64,000 bases of DNA from Ephydatia muelleri. Lineage: Eukaryota; Porifera; Demospongiae; Spongillida; Spongillidae. Under the pieces are notes generated by a model, which was not told the DNA's origin, searched no databases, and worked only from the letters and a program-made list of their open reading frames with translations. This document shows positions 58,205-64,000 of the stretch, in pieces. The position numbers and the translations under genes are program-made. The DNA lies in assembly GCA_013339895.1 (NCBI GenBank), contig JABACO010000017.1, positions 1,880,749 through 1,944,748 of the forward strand, written 5' to 3'. Position 1 is the stretch's first letter. Every line of letters begins with the position of its first letter.

Positions 58205-58492
58205 CTTGCACGCACCCATGATACTGGTGCCTACATGTTTGTACCTAAAGCTATTCAGATTCTTTACAATGGACACTACCACTGGGTTACAGTAGTGTGC
58301 ACAGAAGGAAAGCTGTACTTATGTGACAGCCAGGCCAGTGACAAACTGACACAAACCTTGGAAGAATCAATAAGAATCTTATTTCAGAACACTTCAGAGG
58401 ATAATGTGGTAACAATACATCGCTTGCCAGACAACCTATTATTATTCGAGATAAGCATGTTGTTATTGTGTGTACGTGTAATTAACAAATGA
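58205..58492 (+). pseudogene. Ulp1/C48-like fragment
   Basis: AIQILYNGHYHWVTVVCTEG then KLYLCDSQASDKLTQTLEES. The IQI-x(4)-HYHWV histidine block and the downstream Y-L-C-D-S aspartate block are those of C48 peptidases; no Gln/Cys part follows. It lies right behind the Mutator-like fragment and could be part of it (some MULEs carry Ulp1 domains) or of another element. Confidence 0.6.
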
Positions 58493-59047
58493 GATAGCAT
58501 GCAAATTTGATCAAGTGCACTGGACACTATGATTAATACGTGAGTGTGTAGCTTCTATAGCTATGGCAACATACAGAAACAACATAAAAAAATGGAGGCT
58601 AAAATGCCCAACTTCTTCACGACAACATGCATTCATATATTCTATTAGTTAGATAGTTGTAGAATAGCTTTAGAGGATAGCAACAGTTGTAACCCTTTCT
58701 GTTGTAAGAAATGGAATATCTTAATTATCACAATTTATTTCTATTTCGTGTACAAGTCTATAGAAAGTATGGTCCGAGAATACATGATACAAATTTTGAA
58801 ACAGCCTACATCTGCACATTATTTGCAGTAGTATTAATGGGTAGCAAGAGTTGCAGTTCCATTAATTAATTAAAAAAAATTGCCATACATTCTATATGGA
58901 ATGAACCGCGGCTAAAAATCAAAAAAATTACAAACCGCAACTTTCATGTCACTTAAATAAAATTAATTTACCTTTTGATAAATGCAAACAAATTATGTGA
59001 TCACACAATCTTAGTTTCTAAATAAATCCCATCAATGCCTATTCTTA

Positions 59048-59774
59048 CTAATACATGTGATCCTGACGCTTGGCTAGGTCATGCTTCAGTTTTACTATTT
59101 CGCCCACTGCAAGGTCGAGATGAACAGTTGTGCTACTATTGATGTGATCGTCCATTTTCTCCCTGAGTGAAACAAACTGACACCCTATCTTCACATATGG
59201 GCACTTGATGGTTGCCTTGGGACATATGGAAGAGTGATCTTTCAGATCCTTTCTTGCCACAGAAGCCATGCACCCTGTTTTAGCACAACGAACCATAATG
59301 TTTGGGCACACTTTAAGGTGCTTGCCCGTCATATCGACATAGACCCCTTTGTCATTGCAATGATCGCAGACATACTGCCGCAGGGGACACTCCTCCATGA
59401 GGTGATGCTTAAGATCACAACGGCGATGACTGCTCTTGCAGCCATTGGTGCAGTCTGTCACCACATACTCACAGTTGTCAATGTGGCCATTTAACATTCC
59501 CAGTTCATTCTCCCAGGGGCAGCCTGCAGAGGTACACTTTACCCTCAGAGCATTGAGCCTCCGGGAAATGTTCCGATCGGGAAAAGCATCAAGCCGTTTG
59601 CGACACATTGGACACGTGCCCGCAATGCCCTTCTGTTTCTCATAACACGATTTGCAGAGAAGTTTGGCACAGTCGCACTTGGTTTGCTGAGGGTCTCGGG
59701 CAGGTCGCAGACGTATGATGCAATAGTCGTCGTTGTGAGGGGCATCAATGAAATCACACTCATAGCCTCCACTC
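59048..59774 (-). CDS. TRAF-like RING/zinc-finger gene, copy B
   Basis: Paralogue of exon 2 of copy A, nearly identical. The acceptor (CATGTGCAAGCACAG) is conserved and the exon opens SGGYECDFIDAPHNDDYCII. The second RING zinc ligand is changed: DYCIIRLRPARDP here against DYCIICLLPARDP in copy A. The zinc fingers are intact (GCPWENELGMLNGHIDNCEY and following). The end differs: LAKRQDHMY stops early where copy A reads LAKLQDQACWDLFRN. Arm B keeps a short stretch (about 24 bp with GTAAGAATAG) that copy A lacks. The region matching exon 1 of copy A has an in-frame TAG and no RS array. It is probably a pseudogene or a form with a weakened RING. Confidence 0.7.
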
Positions 59775-60098
59775 CTGTGCTTGCACATGCAGCAAGAGAA
59801 AAAAAAAAACACAGAACATGTCTACTGTTTGACCTGGTGTTTCTGAATGAGTGCAATGTAATTGTTATTATTCCACATTATCCTCCCACCTCCTCCCCCC
59901 CCCTTCCCTCGCATCTACGGTACAGAAAACTAATAAAATCTCAACATCACAACCATGAGTTAATAAGGCTAATAATGAGTCAGAAATGTGCCCATCAATC
60001 TATTGTAACGCCATATACGCCTACAGTGTTGACAGGATGCTTATATCATACCTGGGTTAGGTAGTTGTGTCATTTAACAAGCCGTCATACGTAGCAAT

Positions 60099-60650
60099 GG
60101 ACCTTTTGCCTTTGACGTCACGCATGAATTTTGGGGGGGCAACTTTTAAAATGGTATAACTTCACCATCATAGCTCCTACATGCTTTTCCTTTTAAACTT
60201 TTATTGAGAAGTAAATTACCACACGTTTCATTTTTGTTGTATTTCACGATGAAGGGATTTGTATGCAACGAAACATTGCGGAAGTTGCTAATGAGACACG
60301 CGAAGTCGCGCTTTTCGATTTTTGGGGGGGCAACTTCCGGTAACTTGTGAGCGCTGTGACATTTGCACCGTAACTGGCGATAGTCTCGTACCCAGACCCA
60401 TCTGTACGTAACGATGATCATCGCTTACAGTATGACATCATGATGTCATACTGTAAAGATGATCATCGTTACGTACAGATGGGTCTGGGTACGAGACTAA
60501 ACTGGCGAAGGTACTTCATTTTGGAATACAGTCAGGCATTCATTTACCATTAATTTAGTACTTGCTGTGTTTCTTCGTGAAGTTCCTATAAGGACTTATG
60601 TTATGTCAAACACAACCAATCAATTTGTGACGTCAGAAGGCAAAAGGTCC
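60099..60650. mobile_element. 552-bp MITE in arm B (GGACCTTTTGCCTT ends)
   Basis: GGACCTTTTGCCTTTGACGT at the left and ACGTCAGAAGGCAAAAGGTC(C) at the right, with AT on both sides. Arm A shows the unoccupied site GTAGCAATTGAGTGTCAAT in reverse at about 49508-49530. No coding capacity. It contains a nested fold-back at 60381-60499. Confidence 0.8.
60381..60499. mobile_element. 119-bp near-perfect palindrome with 9-bp duplication
   Basis: TAGTCTCGTACCCAGACCCA at the left and TGGGTCTGGGTACGAGACTA at the right continue inwards almost without mismatch to a short centre (ATGACATCATGATGTCAT). AACTGGCGA flanks both sides. A 9-bp duplication suits a Mutator-like fold-back MITE. Confidence 0.85.
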
Positions 60651-61008
60651 ATTGATCTTGAGTGTCAATCCACGTCGTGAACCTTTCCAGTCATATAACC
60701 AATCAAGCTAAAACACCATACCGACAGAAATTAGATGTTCTAGCCTAGCTGGCAATTGACACTCACAATGGCGGCTCGAGAAACAAATGTTGTAAATCTG
60801 TGTGACGTCAGCTGCAAGTCCAAATCTACAGTACAGCTGTACAAAACCCCATAGTAGTTACGTGACTTACGGTTCTTCACTTCTGGCAGTTATTTTCTAT
60901 CTTTTGGAAGGCGGGAAGCTACTCGTACTCAGGTAGCTACTAGGACTTGTCATACTGTGAAGTCCGTAGAGAGAATGCCGAGGGCAACTCGATAATAATC
61001 TAAAACAC

Positions 61009-62803
61009 ATATCCGGTACACGGATAATTAATACACACTATCTACACAATTTGGTCTGTATTCCCTTCCATTCATGTTTCTCCATCACCAAAGAACCTGT
61101 GCCCCCAGAAAGTATCACGGGACCAACCAAAGAACCTGTACCCCAAGAAACGGAAGAAACACCCCATGCAAGTAGCCCCATGCACAACATCCCTGCCCAG
61201 AGGAAGGAGTCCTACCCAGCACCCCGCATCTCTAGGTAAGGAAGAGCCATAAGGAAACCATCCCGATACACCGATCGATCGGTGTATCGGGATGGTTTCC
61301 TTATGGCTCTTCCTTACCTAGAGATGCGGGGTGCTGGGTAGGACTCCTTCCTCTGGGCAGGGATGTTGTGCATGGGGCTACTTGCATGGGGTGTTTCTTC
61401 CGTTTCTTGGGGTACAGGTTCTTTGGTTGGTCCCGTGATACTTTCTGGGGGCACAGGTTCTTTGGTTGGACCAGTCACTAGATCCCCTCCAGGTTGCAGG
61501 GCAGATACAGAATCACAGTTCGTTAGGCCGGCCGGTTTGATACCTCTTGGAGTTGGTGGTGGGCAGTTGATTTCTCTTCGAGTTCCCGGTAATCTGCATT
61601 TCGTCACCTCTTCTGATTTGGTCAGCGTGCCACTTCCATACACCCCCATTTCCCAAATCAACCTGGTAGGACTTGACACCCATCTTTCTGGTTATGTAGC
61701 TCTAGTTGACAGGAATCCTTGCCATCCAATTCTGTCCCAGCAGTGGTGGTCCCATGCCATTCACAACCAGTAGTGGTATCATTGCACAGCCGTACCTGTG
61801 TTTTCCCCATTGGCAGATGTGCGAACTTCTCCTGATATAGTTGATATGGTATGAGAGAGACTGCGGATCCTGTGTTCAACTCCATCTTCACATTCTGGCC
61901 TTCTATATATTCCCACCTCCATGTACATGGGTTTGCTGTCCTTCCACTGTGCCAACATGTGTAGACCTCCCCAGTTTAGAGGAGTTTCTTCCCCGGACTC
62001 TTCTTCGTCTCCCATGCGGCTTTCCACTTTCTTCACTCCTCTGAGTAAGGGTTTCCTCGGTGAGCCTCTGCTGGATTGCTTGTTTGCCTTGCATGCATGC
62101 CCTTTCAATGGGCCCTCATTTTTTGCAATACCTGGACTGTTCATTTATCAATCTGCAACTCTGAGGATTGTGTTGGACATCACAGCAGTAACAACTGCCT
62201 GTCTGTGCTGGCAAACTGTGGACTTCTGGGACAGACTCATACTACATCCTTCAATGCTCTCTCTCTCATTTCTGCCTCTTCAACTGCCTTCCTAAACGTC
62301 AAGTCACTCATGGTCAGTAGTCTTTGCTGTACTATTTCGTTCCTCACGCCACATACCAGTCTAGGGTGTCTGATAGGCTGTTTCCAAAATTGCAATGTTC
62401 TGCCAGCCGCGCAGGTCTTGATGGGCTGCCCTTCTTTCTGCATCCGTTTGTGGAAGGGGAAGCGCTCCGCTATCACGAGCGGTTTAGGGGTCAGGTGTGC
62501 CGTTAGAGCATCTACAAGCTCCTTGTAAGTTTTGTCTCCTGGTTTGGCTGGTGCAACTAATGTTCGCAGGAGACTAAAATTATCCCTGCCAATACAACAC
62601 AAGAACGTATCTATCTGATTGTCCGCCCAATCCCGTTCACAGTGTAATGTGTGACTCTCAGTAGTTGCTCCATTCTTCCAATGCGGCGTCAAATTCACCA
62701 ATCTTTCCCACGTATCCTGCCATAGAACTAATTAAAAATACATAACCGGTACACGGATAATTAACGCACTCTATCTACAATTAGGTCTGTACACACATAC
62801 TCT
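61009..62803 (-). mobile_element. Ty3/gypsy-type LTR element fossil
   Basis: On the minus strand, in order: a gag-like block (HCERDWADNQIDTFLCCIGR, FPFHKRMQKEGQPIKTCAAG; 62237-62701), a low-complexity linker, an aspartic-protease-like block (MELNTGSAVSLIPYQLY; about 61790-61891), and a Pro/Glu-rich tail with GPTKEPVP repeats. Direct repeats of about 60 bp at the two ends (CCGGTACACGGATAATTAA at 61014 and 62747, followed by CTATCTACA and GGTCTGTA) look like LTR remnants. Reverse transcriptase and integrase are absent. Broken. A 380-bp palindrome lies near its 3' side. Confidence 0.7.
61087..61466. repeat. 380-bp palindrome
   Basis: Two inverted arms of about 190 bp meet at the self-complementary centre CCGATACACCGATCGATCGG (centre 61276/61277) with no spacer and few or no mismatches. 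The same coding words (CCCATGCAAGTAGCCCCATG, AACCTGTACCCCAAGAAACG) occur on both sides. Confidence 0.9.
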
Positions 62804-62870
62804 GTCGACTGCGGACTCGTTAGCCAAAAGCAGCAATATTCTGCCGACTGATCGGTTCGAGTATCCGGGA

Positions 62871-63118
62871 TGTACACGAAACATATAACCGTATGTAACC
62901 CCACCCCCCTCATTTAAAAATGACCGGCATATGCCTGCCTGCCTAAGCTGTTGATTGATGAAGGTATAAGCAGAGGTATATTATCTCTGGTATAAGTAAT
63001 GGATTTTTATTACTGGTCACTGTTTGCCAAAAGATGGTTATTTATCTCAGTTGTGATCCAGGTGGTTTGTTTGTTATTGCATGGCTTCTGCATTATTGCT
63101 GTGTAACCGAAAAATAGG
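62871..63118. other. No gene; a lone transposon-end match
   Basis: TATATTATCTCTGGT at 62977-62991 equals the terminal 15 bp of the 2.2-kb element at 47252-49495. No partner end was found close by. Confidence 0.4.
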
Positions 63119-63122
63119 TTAA

Positions 63123-63133
63123 CCGATTATACG

Positions 63134-63203
<70 letters not shown>

Positions 63204-63380
63204 TCTTGTGTGGTTTTGCTTGCAGCGGTTATGATCGACGCAACACTTTTGAGCCAGAGATGATCATTATCTTTGGTTGAGCTATACATGTATATGTAGT
63301 TATGTGCTGAGTGGACTTAGTGTTGTGTGTAGGTGCATACATGGTTCTGCGCTGAGTTTACTTAGGAATGTACTTACATC
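63123..63380. mobile_element. piggyBac-like repeat, second copy (right end unclear)
   Basis: TTAA followed by CCGATTATACGCCG, as at 41369. After an expanded GT run come GATCTTGTGTGGTTTTGC, GGTTATGATCGACGCAAC and GAGCCAGAGATGATCAT, aligning with 41480-41660. The right inverted end was not found. Confidence 0.65.
63136..63202. repeat. GT microsatellite
   Basis: A pure GT run of about 66 bp inside the piggyBac-like copy; absent from the copy at 41373. Confidence 0.95.
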
Positions 63381-63919
63381 AGCTATGAGAGTGGGTTCTT
63401 GGAGGAAGGATAAGATGGGGGAATAAAGGATGGCATCTTATTCAGTACTGTATATAGGAGTATCAAGCTAAGAGTGTGCGTGCTGAATCATTCTAGGAAT
63501 CTAAGGTACGCGTCTAGAATTGTTTTGCTCTTCATTGAACGAGAATGTCAAAAGTTGGTGAACCTCTCTAGAACACAACCCTCCATCCCTATTTATAATT
63601 TATTGCAGTGATCGGGATCAGAAGTATTAAAAGAATATACTATGAGTTTCATTGCATATTCATATGATCTAGAGGGTTTCCCCTCCCCCTTAATTCCTCA
63701 TGGTCACACACACGCACCACAGGCCAATCCGTTTACCGTAACAATGAGCATGACATTCTCAGTCTCATGTGCATAGGTTCAATGAAATGAGCTCTCCCTG
63801 GAAGAGTCCCATCTGAATGGCTAGAGGAGCAGAATTCTTTCATTTGTTCTAGATGCTTTTCTGTAGTCTCCAAACACCAGACAAGCTTCTCACTTAAATT
63901 GTTGTTCTCAAGGTACCAA
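63381..63919. other. No recognisable gene
   Basis: Unique-looking sequence; no convincing open frame on either strand. Confidence 0.45.
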
Positions 63920-64000
63920 CACTGTTAAAAAAAGGGTGTTACCGCAACACACTTTGGGGTGTTTGTACGCCTGTTTAGGAATAACACCCCATGGAGTGTA
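63920..64000 (+). repeat. CACTGTTAAAAAAAGGG-ended repeat, copy 2 (cut by window end)
   Basis: Differs from 27878-27958 at only about four positions by eye. It runs off the window. Confidence 0.85.

Larger units (their letters stand above)
58650..62870 (-). repeat. Inverted segmental duplication, arm B
   Basis: Reverse copy of 46700-50920. Relative to arm A it gained the element at 60099-60650 and the LTR-type fossil at 61009-62803. It lacks the 2.2-kb transposon and nearly all of the RS-coding array. The two TRAF-like exons remain almost identical. Confidence 0.85.

Noticed and set aside
1-64000. tRNA, rRNA or other structured RNA genes
   Set aside because: I looked for cloverleaf-like arms, A/B box words and rRNA core words and saw no convincing case; a covariance-model scan would be the decisive test.

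Overview
This is a window of a eukaryotic, invertebrate-animal genome. Signs are spliced genes with very short introns (about 48-65 nt wherever I could place both splice sites), abundant ATGTACATGTA-like words, a dense mix of DNA transposons with a LINE and LTR fossils, and a TRAF-type RING/zinc-finger gene. I lean toward a sponge or another early-branching marine animal, but this is inference.

Region by region. (1) 1-6.1 kb: a minisatellite; a possible 54-residue three-exon gene with an RFX X-box-like palindrome upstream; an IAP-type RING last exon; and a Pro/Ser/Thr-repeat exon on the same strand. (2) 6.16-12.55 kb: a giant 6.4-kb inverted-repeat element, essentially non-coding and filled with minisatellites. 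(3) 12.5-20.6 kb: a gene with three CxxC zinc-finger repeats on the minus strand, then a second degenerate stretch of the same non-coding repeat family. (4) 20.7-27.1 kb: two inverted copies of a repeat enclosing a TIR element with exon-like minus-strand pieces, plus a Harbinger-like MITE with a clear target-site duplication (TSD). (5) 27.3-46.5 kb: one LINE split by two DNA transposons. One is a 5.4-kb CACTA-like element with a 3-bp TSD. The other is a 9.8-kb element carrying two divergent intron-rich genes. (6) 46.7-62.9 kb: a large inverted duplication whose two arms each carry a TRAF-like RING gene. Each arm has its own later insertions. The spacer holds a Ginger1-like integrase/Ulp1/PHD transposon fossil, a gypsy-type gag/protease fossil, a hAT (ZMYM1/Zaphod-like) relic and a Mutator-like relic. 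(7) 62.9-64 kb: piggyBac-like and CACTG-ended repeats.

The most interesting item is the 9819-bp element at 36725-46543. It has matching terminal and subterminal inverted repeats and a 5-bp TSD. One of its genes encodes a protein with IDGMDQ, LQLDNTARENKN and GHTHEDVD motifs, read here as a DDE/RNase-H-like transposase of unassigned superfamily. The other is a divergently transcribed partner of unknown function. Host genes are few: the TRAF pair, the CxxC zinc-finger gene, the RING exon and the possible small protein. Most other open frames are low-complexity repeats.
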